DNA from: UBA1433 sp964581565
Lineage (GTDB): Bacteria > Bacillota > Clostridia > Eubacteriales > UBA1433
NCBI GenBank assembly: GCA_964581565.1
Contig: CAZOOZ010000003.1
Coordinates: forward strand, 62,001 to 126,000
DNA: 64,000 nt
Direction of reading: 5' to 3'
Shown here: positions 24,522-33,773 of the stretch, one piece after another
How the letters are laid out: every line of letters begins with the position of its first letter
Numbering within the stretch: the stretch's first letter is position 1
Program-made: the position numbers and the translations under genes
The notes under the pieces: generated by a model
The model's database searches: none
Told to the model about the DNA's origin: nothing
What the model saw: only the letters and a program-made list of their open reading frames with translations

Positions 24522-27158
24522 TTATGACAATTTTGACAGCCTTTCGGCAACTTCTTCTAGCATCGTTGTATACTTTTGTTGCTTCTCTTTTTCTGCAAGC
24601 ACAACAGATTCAGGCGCTTTTGCCATAAATCCGGTATTGTTTAATTTGCTTTCCGCCAGCTTCAATTCTTTTTGAATATTTACTTTTTCTTTTAGAAGAC
24701 GCTCCCGCTCTTTTTCTTTATCAATCAAATCATCCAGAGGAATTAAGAATTTACCGGATGAAAACACAGCAGAAATAATATTCTCACTTAAAGGCTTTTC
24801 AAACAATATTGATTTGGCCGAACATAGAGCTTTGAAATAATTTTCATTTTCTTTTAACATTTCTCTTACTCGAATATGATCACATTCTAAATAGAGTTCC
24901 GCGCGTTTCGACGGCGCAATATTCATAGTACTTCTTGCATTTCTTATCGAACGCACTGCTTCTATAATAATATCCATATCTTTTCGAGCCTCATCGAACG
25001 TCATGTTTTCGTCAAAAGACGGCCATTTCTGAATCATAATTGTCTCTTTATTGACATTGAGCGCTAAATATAATTCTTCTGTGATAAAAGGTATGAACGG
25101 ATGAAGCATTTTTAATACACATGAAAATACATATTTTAAGGTAAATTGCGCACTTCGCTTATAACGTTCATCTTCTTTGTTATAAAGTGATGTCTTAGAT
25201 AATTCTATATACCAATCACAAAATACATTCCATACAAAATCATACAATTTTTCGGCGGCAAGCCCGAATTCGTACTTTTCCATATTAGTATTAATTTCAG
25301 AAATTAATTCACTTAATTTACCAATAATCCACTTATCAGAAAGCGATAGAGAAGATTTTATGTCAGTATATTCGCACGGTACATAGTCATACGTATTCAT
25401 CAAAATGAATTTTGCGGCATTATATAGTTTGTTCATAAAGTTTCTGTTTGCTTCTAATTTTTCAGTATTCCATCTTGCATCATTGCCCATTTTATTGCCG
25501 GTAATCAAAGTAATACGCAATACATCCGCACCATACTGATCAATTACCTCAAGCGGATCAACCCCATTCCCTAAAGATTTTGACATTTTTCTGCCTTGTA
25601 CATCTCTAATCAATCCATGAATAAGCACATCAGAAAACGGCTGTTCTCCCATCTCGCTGTAGCCGGACATGATCATTCTCGCAACCCATAAAAATATGAT
25701 GTCAAAACCCGTAACAAGAACATCATTGGGATAATATTTTTCTAAATCAGCCGTCTTTTCAGGCCAGCCTAATGTAGAAAACGGCCATAACCCCGAACTG
25801 AACCAAGTGTCTAAAACATCTTCATCCTGCCTGATACTTTGACTCTTACATTTACGGCAATACTTCGGTGCTTCTTTTTGCACCATCATTTCATTACAAT
25901 CACCGCAATAATACACTGGTATTCGATGACCCCACCACAACTGGCGGGAAATGCACCAGTCTTTAATATTTTCCATCCAATTAAAATATACTTTTTCAAA
26001 TCGTTTCGGCACAAAATGCACTACTTCATCTTTTACTGCTTGTATTGCAGGCGCTGCCAGTGGTTTCATATCTACAAACCATTGTTCACTTGTAATAGGC
26101 TGAATAGTTGTATCACACCTATAACACGTGCCTACATTATGTGCATATGGTTCTATTTTTACCAGCAAATTTTGTTTGTCTAAATCAGTCAAAACTTTTT
26201 TTCTGGCTTCCATAATAGTCAGGCCAGCATAGTTCTCTGATGCATTTTCATTTAATTTCCCATCATAATTAAAAATTCTAATTTGCTCCAAGTTATGTCT
26301 AAGACCCATCTCAAAATCATTGGGATCATGACATGGAGTTACTTTTACACAACCTGTACCAAATGCTTTATCAACATAGCTGTCGGCAAAAATCGGAAGC
26401 TTTCTTCCTACAAGCGGAAGAATGGCATTTTTGCCGATTAAATGAGCATACCTTTCATCGTCCAGAGCTACAGCAATGCCTGTGTCCCCAAGCATTGTTT
26501 CAGGCCTTGTGGTGGCAACAATAATACTTTCATCTTCATCTTCAATTCGATAAATAATATAATAAATTCCGCCTTGCTGCTCCTGATATTCAACTTCGGC
26601 ATCTGAAATAGTCGTTTTGCAATTTGTACACCAATTGATGATTCGATTTCCTCTATATATAAGGCCTTTATTATATAGATCGACAAAAAATTCATTTACG
26701 GCCTGACTGCATCCCTCGTCCATCGTAAATCTTTCCCTGCTCCAATCACATGACGTACCAAGTTTGCGAAATTGTTTTGCTATTCTTTTTCTATAAAAAT
26801 CACTCCATTCCCACGCCTCTTTCAAAAAAGCTTCTCTTCCTATTTCTTCTTTTGTTTTGTTGTATTCTTTCTTGATTTTTTCTACAAGTTTTACCTCTGT
26901 TGCAATGGAAGCATGATCTTCTCCGGGCAGCCACAGCGCCGCACAACCCATCATTCGTTTATATCGGGTAAGAATATCCTGAATGGTTCCGTCAAATGCA
27001 TGTCCTAAATGCAGTTGCCCTGTAATATTTGGAGGCGGCATTACAATTGTAAACGGCTTTCCATCTTTATTGATTTCAGGTTTGAAATATCCGTTTTGTT
27101 CCCATTTTTCATATGTCTTTCCTTCTATTTCTTTATGAGAATAACTCTTCTCCAGCAT
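24522..27158 (-). CDS. valS: Valyl-tRNA synthetase
   Basis: The 878-residue class I synthetase has the HIGH motif in GQLHLGHAFD, the KMSKS motif in GRKMSKSLGN, zinc-binding Cys pairs (YRCDTT and YYCGDC with YCRKC), an editing domain in between and a C-terminal coiled coil (about 815-875). It charges tRNA-Val. The start has AAGGAGAAGATC. The gene is controlled by the T-box leader upstream. Confidence 0.97.
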   Translation of the reverse strand: MLEKSYSHKEIEGKTYEKWEQNGYFKPEINKDGKPFTIVMPPPNITGQLHLGHAFDGTIQDILTRYKRMMGCAALWLPGEDHASIATEVKLVEKIKKEYNKTKEEIGREAFLKEAWEWSDFYRKRIAKQFRKLGTSCDWSRERFTMDEGCSQAVNEFFVDLYNKGLIYRGNRIINWCTNCKTTISDAEVEYQEQQGGIYYIIYRIEDEDESIIVATTRPETMLGDTGIAVALDDERYAHLIGKNAILPLVGRKLPIFADSYVDKAFGTGCVKVTPCHDPNDFEMGLRHNLEQIRIFNYDGKLNENASENYAGLTIMEARKKVLTDLDKQNLLVKIEPYAHNVGTCYRCDTTIQPITSEQWFVDMKPLAAPAIQAVKDEVVHFVPKRFEKVYFNWMENIKDWCISRQLWWGHRIPVYYCGDCNEMMVQKEAPKYCRKCKSQSIRQDEDVLDTWFSSGLWPFSTLGWPEKTADLEKYYPNDVLVTGFDIIFLWVARMIMSGYSEMGEQPFSDVLIHGLIRDVQGRKMSKSLGNGVDPLEVIDQYGADVLRITLITGNKMGNDARWNTEKLEANRNFMNKLYNAAKFILMNTYDYVPCEYTDIKSSLSLSDKWIIGKLSELISEINTNMEKYEFGLAAEKLYDFVWNVFCDWYIELSKTSLYNKEDERYKRSAQFTLKYVFSCVLKMLHPFIPFITEELYLALNVNKETIMIQKWPSFDENMTFDEARKDMDIIIEAVRSIRNARSTMNIAPSKRAELYLECDHIRVREMLKENENYFKALCSAKSILFEKPLSENIISAVFSSGKFLIPLDDLIDKEKERERLLKEKVNIQKELKLAESKLNNTGFMAKAPESVVLAEKEKQQKYTTMLEEVAERLSKLS

Positions 27159-27439
27159 GATCTTCTCCTTAAAATCCTTAAAATAATTTTATTTATTTTT
27201 ATATAAAAAACGTCCTTTGCATGTTTTTGCAAAGGACGGAATATCCGCGGTACCACCTTTTTTAGATTAACTATTATATAATCTCACTTCATTTTTATAA
27301 CGCAAAAGCGCAGAGGGTTGTTCTGAAACTAAAAAGCGACATTCGGAAAAAAATATTAAACCATTTCAGCATACCGGTTCTCTCTAAAAATATTTTATTT
27401 CTTACTCTTCTTTTATCATCGTATATATTTAAATATAGT
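27159..27439 (-). ncRNA. T-box leader of valS
   Basis: The leader contains the conserved T-box GGTGGTACCGCGGATATTCC (within about 27,240-27,265) and a downstream terminator CGTCCTTTGCA/TGCAAAGGACG (27211-27238) followed by U-rich sequence. Uncharged tRNA-Val should bind and switch it to the antiterminator. The likely specifier codon is GUC at 27340-27338 in GAATGTCGC. The upstream part shows the AGAGAG and GGTATGCTGAAA elements typical of Stem I. Confidence 0.93.
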
Positions 27440-27445
27440 CCTCAT

Positions 27446-27473
27446 ATGATATCATAAAATATTATTTTTGCAA
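27446..27473 (-). promoter_or_regulatory. valS promoter
   Basis: TTGCAA (27473-27468) and TATCAT (27451-27446) are 16 bases apart and lie inside the end of pgsA. Transcription would start at about 27439, at the T-box 5' end. I see no terminator between pgsA and valS. Confidence 0.6.
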
Positions 27474-28000
27474 GTCTCTTTTCTAAATTTTATAAACATA
27501 ACTACATAATTTATAAAGGCAATCAATAATATGATTATTGTAATATATACTATATAGATCGCATACGGAACAGATAATAACAGCAGCAACATGCTGATAT
27601 AAAACATTCCCGTTGCTGTTTTCCCAAAAACATTGGCGGGAGGCATTTGTGCTTTTAATTTTATTTTAATATAAATACCTCCGGAAATTTGAATGAGCTC
27701 TTTTGCCAGAAGAATGATCACTACAAAAGCGGGGATATACCCTTTTATAAGTAGTGCGATAACAACGACTCCTTGTGTTATCTTATCTGCTAACGGATCA
27801 AGAATTTTACCCAGCTCCGTTATCATATTTTTTTTTCTTGCTATGTATCCGTCTAAAATATCTGTAATATAAGACAGTGCCAGAACAGCCGTTGCCATAT
27901 AAAATCCTGATTCTTTGTTTGAATTCAGCATATACAAAAATATTGGTATAAGCAGTATTCTAAATACTGAAAGTGCGTTCGGGATATTCAAAATTGCCAA
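27452..28000 (-). CDS. pgsA: CDP-diacylglycerol--glycerol-3-phosphate 3-phosphatidyltransferase
   Basis: The 182-residue membrane protein makes phosphatidylglycerophosphate. It has the CDP-alcohol phosphotransferase motif DGYIARKKNMITELGKILD, then PLAD. The best start is the TTG at 28000 (protein starts LAILNIPNALS), which has AAGGAG nine bases before it; a longer frame to 28027 has none. About four further membrane segments follow the motif. Confidence 0.92.
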   Translation of the reverse strand: MAILNIPNALSVFRILLIPIFLYMLNSNKESGFYMATAVLALSYITDILDGYIARKKNMITELGKILDPLADKITQGVVVIALLIKGYIPAFVVIILLAKELIQISGGIYIKIKLKAQMPPANVFGKTATGMFYISMLLLLLSVPYAIYIVYITIIILLIAFINYVVMFIKFRKETCKNNIL

Positions 28001-28123
28001 GTACTTACACTCCTTTATATATTGCATATAGCGTTACAACAAAATATTATAATATAAAAATGAAATTTAATTTCTTAAATTAGTATTAATAATAAGAAAA
28101 TGGTCGCTACCTCCTATTATTAA

Positions 28124-28894
28124 CTAAAATTTTTTTCTAATTAGAATTAATGCTGCAATACCGATTCCGGCGAGCAAAACACAGATTGCCTGTGCCAAAT
28201 TGACATTTCCCCAAATATATACATGATCGGTTCTGAGAAATTCAATAAAAAACCTTCCGAATGAATACAAGATTAAATACAGGCAAATGATTTCCCCATT
28301 ATTTTTTTTGATATGCCTATCATAATACAAGAGCATTCCAAAGGATAATAAATTCCAAAGACTTTCATATAAAAAAGTGGGATGTACCATAATTTTGCCC
28401 AATTGGGGATCAATAACCTGGATTGCCCACGGAAGAGTGGTTTGAGTACCATATACTTCCATATTGAAATAGTTACCCCATCTTCCGATCGCCTGGCCTA
28501 AAATTAAACTCGGCGCCAACAAATCAGCTATAAAAAGTGGGCTTTGCTTTTTTATTTTGCACATGATAACAACGCCTGCTATCCCGCCTACGATGCCTCC
28601 CTGAATAGCCAACCCTCCTTGACGTATTGCAAATATTTGCAATAACTGCCCGCCGGCATAATATTGCCAGTGAGCAAGAACGTAAGCCGCTCTTGCTCCT
28701 ACCACCGCCAGCGGGATCGTCAATAACAAGATATCTAGTAAAACTTCACTGTTTAGGCGTTTTCTTTTCGCCCTGTACATAGCAATACCGATTCCAAGAA
28801 GCATAGCGCAGGCTATGATAACTCCATACCACATAACCTCAAAGCCAAATATGCTGAAAGCTACACGATCAGGCATTGATAATATTACCGCCAT
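28124..28894 (-). CDS. lgt: Prolipoprotein diacylglyceryl transferase
   Basis: The 256-residue enzyme moves diacylglyceryl from phosphatidylglycerol to the lipobox Cys of prolipoproteins. It shows GGLAIQGGIVGG around residue 95 and the signature GRWGNYFNMEVYG near 137-149, with seven predicted membrane segments. It precedes pgsA, so the enzyme that makes its lipid substrate is next door. It lies eleven bases after the pduL-like gene. Confidence 0.95.
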   Translation of the reverse strand: MAVILSMPDRVAFSIFGFEVMWYGVIIACAMLLGIGIAMYRAKRKRLNSEVLLDILLLTIPLAVVGARAAYVLAHWQYYAGGQLLQIFAIRQGGLAIQGGIVGGIAGVVIMCKIKKQSPLFIADLLAPSLILGQAIGRWGNYFNMEVYGTQTTLPWAIQVIDPQLGKIMVHPTFLYESLWNLLSFGMLLYYDRHIKKNNGEIICLYLILYSFGRFFIEFLRTDHVYIWGNVNLAQAICVLLAGIGIAALILIRKKF

Positions 28895-28905
28895 TTTTTC
28901 ACCTG

Positions 28906-29475
28906 TTATTTAATAACTTCACCTTCTCCGCCTTTGCGGCCAACTCCGGCTGCATTTCCTTCTTCCGAATCGATATGCATGTCAAGCGCAAATTTCGGGC
29001 TTACACGGACAAGTACATTTTCGAATACAAGTCCTCTGTCTCCGCCTACTTTAACTTTGACGGTATCTTTATCTTTTAAGCCAAATTCTTTTGCTTCTTC
29101 TTCGTTCATATGAATATGACGGCTTGCAACGATCACACCTTCATTTATTTCAACTTCTCCGTTTGGCCCCACCAACTTGCAGCCCGGGGTATCTTCAATT
29201 TTACCGCTTTCTCTGATAGGTGCCATGATCCCAAGTTTAAAACAATCTCCCGTTAAAATTTCAACTTGTGTATCGTCTCTTGTCGGTCCTAAGATTCTCA
29301 CTTTGCCGATGCTGCCTTTAGGCCCTACAATTTCAACTTGTTCTTCACAAGCATATTGGCCGGGCTGGCTCAAATCGCTTTTAAAAGTTAGTTCGTCTTT
29401 TCCAAATAAAGCTTTTACATCTTCTTTTTTTAAATGAATATGCCTGTTTGATAATGATACTGGTACTTTGTTCAT
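28906..29475 (-). CDS. PduL-type phosphate acyltransferase
   Basis: The 189-residue protein converts an acyl-CoA and phosphate to acyl-phosphate and CoA. It has the two zinc-binding motifs SNRHIHL (residues 9-15) and SRHIHM (about 117-122), plus LDMHIDSEEGNAAG. It is a Pta replacement not tied to a microcompartment here, since no shell genes are near. Together with acetate kinase it would give ATP from acetyl-CoA. Confidence 0.87.
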   Translation of the reverse strand: MNKVPVSLSNRHIHLKKEDVKALFGKDELTFKSDLSQPGQYACEEQVEIVGPKGSIGKVRILGPTRDDTQVEILTGDCFKLGIMAPIRESGKIEDTPGCKLVGPNGEVEINEGVIVASRHIHMNEEEAKEFGLKDKDTVKVKVGGDRGLVFENVLVRVSPKFALDMHIDSEEGNAAGVGRKGGEGEVIK

Positions 29476-29532
29476 ACTATAACCTCATAAATTTATTTTT
29501 ATTTCGCAACATATATTACATATGTTTTATTC

Positions 29533-30099
29533 TTATTTTAAAATTTCACATAACTCGCCCGGTGTTAATCCTGCAGCATTCGCTTCTTCAAAATCAATGT
29601 GAAAAGCCAAACTTGCAAAACTGTCAATCCGAACCAAAACGTTATGGAAAACCAAGGCTCGCTTTCCCCCGCCTCGAATTTGAATGAGCTCATGTTGTTT
29701 TAATCCAAGAGATTTAGCGTCTTCTGTATTTGCATGCAAATGCCTTGCAGCCACAATAACTCCGCTTTTAATCTCAATTTGACCAGATGTGCTTTTTAAA
29801 ATACATCCGGAAGAATATGCAATATCCTCACTTTGCCGCACCAATGGTTTTATGCCAAGTTTCACACAATCTCCAAATAATAACTCTACTTGTGTGGTTT
29901 CTCTTGGCGGCCCTATAACTCGCACATTCTTTAAGATTCTGTCGTTGCCTATTACTTCCAATGAAGGTTCGTAGACAAAATATTGCTCTTGACCCAGTGT
30001 CTTTTTTCTCGGTACATCTAAAGTATTAAATAATTTAAATGTATCCTTTTCTGATAAAAATATGTGTCTGTTTGAAATCGCAACAGGTACCTTAGCCAT
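29533..30099 (-). CDS. Second PduL-like protein with altered metal motif
   Basis: This 188-residue paralogue is tandem to the first. The N-terminal motif reads SNRHIFL, so one zinc-binding His of the family is replaced by Phe. The second motif ARHLHA and the third LAFHIDFEEANAAG are kept. It may have altered metal use, another acyl substrate, or act as a partner subunit. Start set by GAGGAAAAT before ATG. Confidence 0.82.
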   Translation of the reverse strand: MAKVPVAISNRHIFLSEKDTFKLFNTLDVPRKKTLGQEQYFVYEPSLEVIGNDRILKNVRVIGPPRETTQVELLFGDCVKLGIKPLVRQSEDIAYSSGCILKSTSGQIEIKSGVIVAARHLHANTEDAKSLGLKQHELIQIRGGGKRALVFHNVLVRIDSFASLAFHIDFEEANAAGLTPGELCEILK

Positions 30100-30130
30100 A
30101 TTTTCCTCAATCATTATACTAAATGTTAGT

Positions 30131-30159
30131 ATTTTAGCATAGAAAAATTTTCATTTCAA
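30131..30159 (-). promoter_or_regulatory. Promoter of the pduL-like/lgt operon
   Basis: TTGAAA (30159-30154) and TAAAAT (30136-30131) are 17 bases apart, about 30 bases before the second pduL-like start. The genes pduL-like 2, pduL-like 1 and lgt follow without clear terminators. Confidence 0.65.
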
Positions 30160-30303
30160 TATTCATTTTAATTCTAAGCACTCATACGTAAAATCATTGT
30201 TAGTTATAAATTAAATTACATATTTAAAATCATATTTATTCTTAAAATAATATATTTTTTTTATGCATATTGTAAAATATTATCATAGTATATGTAAAAA
30301 CTC

Positions 30304-30480
30304 TTGCTTATTTACTTAAGTATTTGATATACTATAAAAGAAATAAAATTGGATTTCTTTGTTATAATAAACAAAGAAGACGATTCCCGGCATGCGGCTA
30401 CATAAATATATAAATGTGTCGTTTTCGGACTTTTCTTTTGCAGTTACTTATGCTAGCCTTTCTGTTCTGCAAAATAGACA
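30304..30480 (+). promoter_or_regulatory. ppsA promoter region with palindrome and structured leader
   Basis: The 402-base gap before ppsA holds: a candidate promoter TTGCTT (30304-30309)/TATACT (30328-30333) with an 18-base spacer; a perfect 9-base palindrome TTCTTTGTT-ATAATA-AACAAAGAA (30355-30378) whose centre carries a TATAAT; and possible leader hairpins, including TTTTGCAG (30436-30443) with CTGCAAAA (30467-30474). The palindrome is a likely operator. The rest of the gap (30160-30300) is AT-rich with nothing recognisable. Confidence 0.55.
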
Positions 30481-30501
30481 ATTTTAAAATGAGGTGAAAA
30501 A

Positions 30502-32883
30502 ATGGAAAAAAACAAAGAATATCTGCTTTGGTTTGAACAATTGGAAAGAAAAGACGTAGATATTGTTGGCGGAAAATCTTCTTCATTAGGTGAAATGACC
30601 TCCAATACGGATGTGCCAGTTCCTTATGGCTTTGCAACAACAGCTTTCGCTTATCATTACTTTGTTGACAACAGCGATTTGCGTCAAGAATTAAATGCAT
30701 TGCTTTCTGAGCTTACCGACGTTGAAAACAGCACCCTTTTACATGATGTATGCTCACGCATTCGCAAACTCATTATTACAAAGCCAATGCCAAAAGAGCT
30801 TGAAGAGGCTGTTATCAAAGCATATCAAGAATTGGCAGAAAAAGTCGGTGAAAGCGAACCCTTTGTAGCAGTACGCTCCAGCGCTACCGCTGAAGATCTT
30901 CCAGATGCTAGTTTCGCAGGACAACAAGAAACTTACCTGAATGTTAAAGGCGCGAAAAACGTTGTAAAACGCATTCAGGAATGTTATGCATCCACTTTTA
31001 CAGACAGGGCTGTTTACTACCGTGAAAAACAAGGATACAGCCATACTGATATTGCTCTTTCTGCTGTTGTACAAATGATGGTATTTTCAAAAATTTCCGG
31101 AGTTATGTTCACTGTAAACCTAGCCAATGGTGACGATACAAATATTCTCATTGAAGCAGCTTATGGGCTCGGGGAATATGTTGTACAAGGTATTGTGACT
31201 CCAGATGAATACATCATCTCAAAAGCAGATAATAAGATCATTTCCAAAATTGTTAATAAGCAAGACATAAAATATGCACGCAAACCTGGCGGCGATTGTG
31301 AAGAACAAGCTGTTCCGGCTGCAGAGGCAGAGCTTCAAAAGCTAACCGACGAGCAAATTTTACAGCTATCTGAATATGCTAAAAAAATAGAAAAGCATTA
31401 TGGCGGATATATGGATATAGAATGGGGCGTGGATGAGCGTGACGATAAAATCTGGATTCTCCAAGCTCGCCCTGAAACTGTTTGGAGCAGACGTAATAAA
31501 GAAAAGAAACCCGAAACTATCGCCAACGTAGCCACAACCACAGAACGCAAAGTTATTTTAAAAGGTCTTCCTGCGAGTCCGGGACTTGTTTCCGGAAAAG
31601 CACATGTTATCTTATCGCCGGAAAATATTGACGAATTCAAAGAAGGCGAAATACTTATTACAGAAATGACAGCCCCCGACTGGGTGCCTGCAATGAAGAA
31701 AGCAAAGGCAATTGTGACAGACTCAGGCGGAATGACTTGCCATGCTTCTATTGTTAGCCGTGAACTTGGGATTCCATGTATTGTTGGTACAAAAAGCCGT
31801 GGTGAAGCAAGCACACTTGTCATTAAAGACGGTATGGATATCACTGTCGATGCAACAAACGGCATTGTATATGAGGGTATTCTTGAAACAGCGAATAAGA
31901 AAGACGCCTCTTCTGACGCTGTTGTAATGGCCGAAACTTTCCCTGTCACCGGAACAAAGATACATATGAATCTTGGTGATCCGGATCTCGCAGAGAAATA
32001 CAGCAGCCTGCCATGTGACGGCATCGGCCTTATGCGCGAAGAATTTATTTGGACAACTTATATTCATGAACATCCGCTTTATCTTTTAAAAATCGGACAG
32101 CCTGAAAAAGTTATCGACCAGCTTGCAGAAGCTTTCCGTCAAGTTTGCCAAGCTCTGGCGCCTCGCCCTGTTATACTACGTTTTTCGGATTTCAAATCAA
32201 GCGAATATCGCGATCTGAAAGGCGGCGAAGAATTTGAACCATACGAACCAAGCGCGCTTCTTGGATGGCGTGGTGCTTCCCGTTATTATGATCCTAAATA
32301 TATCGAAGCTTTTAAACTGGAAATTAAAGCAGTCCTTAAGGTCCGTGAAGAATTCGGACTTAAAAATCTGCATGTTATGCTCCCGTTTTGTCGAACAGTT
32401 GAAGAATGCGAAAAAGTTACTACGCTCATGGCTCAAGAAGGCCTTGCACGTAACCCTGACTTTAAAATATGGCTTATGGCAGAAATTCCTTCAAATATTA
32501 TACTTGCAGATCAATTTAATAAATACGTAGACGGTTACTCTATAGGTTCAAACGACCTCACAATGTTGATTCTCGGATGTGACAGAGACAATGATACTGT
32601 ATCCAGTATTTTTGATGAACGCAACCTTTCAGTACGTCGTGCGATAAAACACCTCATAGAAGTTGCACATAAAGACGGAAAAACTGTCTCTATCTGTGGT
32701 CAAGCTCCGAGTGTTTATCCCGAGTTTGCCGAATTCCTTGTACGAAGTGGTATAGACAGTATCTCAGTAAATCCTGATAGAGTAAAATTCACAAAGAAAA
32801 TGGTCGCTCAAGTTGAACAAAAGATTATGCTTGATGCATTAACAGGAAAAGGACTCACCCTTGACACCGATTTGACATGGTAG
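30502..32883 (+). CDS. ppsA: Phosphoenolpyruvate synthase
   Basis: The 793-residue enzyme makes PEP from pyruvate and ATP. It has the N-terminal ATP-grasp domain (EPFVAVRSSATAEDLPDASF), the central phosphohistidine domain with His414 in GGMTCHASIV, and the C-terminal TIM barrel ending near SICGQAPSVYP. Thr412 next to His414, the site of regulatory phosphorylation in the family, is kept. Size matches the PpsA type (about 792) rather than pyruvate phosphate dikinase (about 880). Confidence 0.95.
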   Translation: MEKNKEYLLWFEQLERKDVDIVGGKSSSLGEMTSNTDVPVPYGFATTAFAYHYFVDNSDLRQELNALLSELTDVENSTLLHDVCSRIRKLIITKPMPKELEEAVIKAYQELAEKVGESEPFVAVRSSATAEDLPDASFAGQQETYLNVKGAKNVVKRIQECYASTFTDRAVYYREKQGYSHTDIALSAVVQMMVFSKISGVMFTVNLANGDDTNILIEAAYGLGEYVVQGIVTPDEYIISKADNKIISKIVNKQDIKYARKPGGDCEEQAVPAAEAELQKLTDEQILQLSEYAKKIEKHYGGYMDIEWGVDERDDKIWILQARPETVWSRRNKEKKPETIANVATTTERKVILKGLPASPGLVSGKAHVILSPENIDEFKEGEILITEMTAPDWVPAMKKAKAIVTDSGGMTCHASIVSRELGIPCIVGTKSRGEASTLVIKDGMDITVDATNGIVYEGILETANKKDASSDAVVMAETFPVTGTKIHMNLGDPDLAEKYSSLPCDGIGLMREEFIWTTYIHEHPLYLLKIGQPEKVIDQLAEAFRQVCQALAPRPVILRFSDFKSSEYRDLKGGEEFEPYEPSALLGWRGASRYYDPKYIEAFKLEIKAVLKVREEFGLKNLHVMLPFCRTVEECEKVTTLMAQEGLARNPDFKIWLMAEIPSNIILADQFNKYVDGYSIGSNDLTMLILGCDRDNDTVSSIFDERNLSVRRAIKHLIEVAHKDGKTVSICGQAPSVYPEFAEFLVRSGIDSISVNPDRVKFTKKMVAQVEQKIMLDALTGKGLTLDTDLTW

Positions 32884-32903
32884 TTACTGTATAAAAGATA
32901 ATC

Positions 32904-32940
32904 ATAAAGCCTATGTTTAAAACATAGGCTTTATATTTTT
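32904..32940. terminator. Bidirectional terminator between ppsA and ppsR
   Basis: A 15-base perfect stem ATAAAGCCTATGTTT / AAACATAGGCTTTAT is followed by T-rich sequence on both strands. It separates the converging genes. Confidence 0.9.
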
Positions 32941-32966
32941 ATTCATTTTATATAGTAAATAAATTT

Positions 32967-33773
32967 TTAATGAGGACTATGGTTTATCAAATTCATGATA
33001 ATACTAGCCGTTTCCTCTATAGCATTATTAGAGGTATTGATTACATTAATATTCAGCAAACGAAATAATCTGTCCGCATACTCCAATTCTCTTTTAATAC
33101 TTATCATATCAGCATAATTCGTATCTTGATTAATTCCATATGCACTTATACGCTTTGAACGGATAATATGCAATTTTTCACAATCAATTGTAAGTCCAAT
33201 CATTTTTTTCCTGGGTATTTTAAATAAATTCTGATCTACTTCGAGCCCATACACTATAGGATAGTTGGCGGCTTTAATGTTTTGATTCGCTAAATACACG
33301 CAAATAGGCGTTTTAGATGTTCTGGATACGCCAAGCAAGACCACATCTGCTTGTTTTAGTCGGCTTATACTTTTACCGTCATCAGCTTGAACAGCAAATT
33401 CGATTGCTTCCATACGTTTAAAATATTTTTCATCAAGTAATCTATTTTGGCCAGGTGAATATTTAGGTTCCATATTTGTTTTTTCTTTTATCATATTCAG
33501 TGTATCTTTCAATAAATCCTGTGATTTTATATTATATTTATCAAGCTCGCCCTTTAAATAATGGTTGATTTCTTTCATGACAACCGTGTAGAGCACAAGT
33601 GCATTACATTCTTTTGCTTTTTTTAAAATCGTGTCGATATCCTGCACAGTTTTTATAAACGGAAAAGTATAAATTTCGAACAAGTCCGTGTTAAATTGAG
33701 AAAGAGCTGTCTTGAAAAGAATATTTGCTGTTTCTCCGACAGAGTCAGAGACCAAAAAAGCATAATATTTCAT
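32967..33773 (-). CDS. ppsR: PEP synthase/PPDK regulatory protein (kinase-pyrophosphorylase)
   Basis: The 268-residue DUF299 protein turns PEP synthase or PPDK on and off by ADP-dependent phosphorylation and Pi-dependent removal of phosphate. The P-loop-like GVSRTSKTPICVYLA is near residue 150, and the start MKYYAFLVSDSVGETA is characteristic. Its gene converges on ppsA, which keeps the target Thr. It overlaps glyS by four bases. Confidence 0.92.
   Translation of the reverse strand: MKYYAFLVSDSVGETANILFKTALSQFNTDLFEIYTFPFIKTVQDIDTILKKAKECNALVLYTVVMKEINHYLKGELDKYNIKSQDLLKDTLNMIKEKTNMEPKYSPGQNRLLDEKYFKRMEAIEFAVQADDGKSISRLKQADVVLLGVSRTSKTPICVYLANQNIKAANYPIVYGLEVDQNLFKIPRKKMIGLTIDCEKLHIIRSKRISAYGINQDTNYADMISIKRELEYADRLFRLLNINVINTSNNAIEETASIIMNLINHSPH

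Noticed and set aside
24236..24628. 130-codon + strand frame over the two tRNA-Ser genes
   Set aside because: It is read through the reverse strand of tRNA genes, a well-known source of false proteins.
28906..30099. Microcompartment locus
   Set aside because: Two PduL-like genes are present, but no shell proteins, aldehyde dehydrogenase or diol dehydratase genes are near.
31398..32024. Long open frame (208 codons) on the - strand inside ppsA
   Set aside because: It lies fully within ppsA, has no ribosome site, and its composition is that expected from the reverse strand of a coding region.
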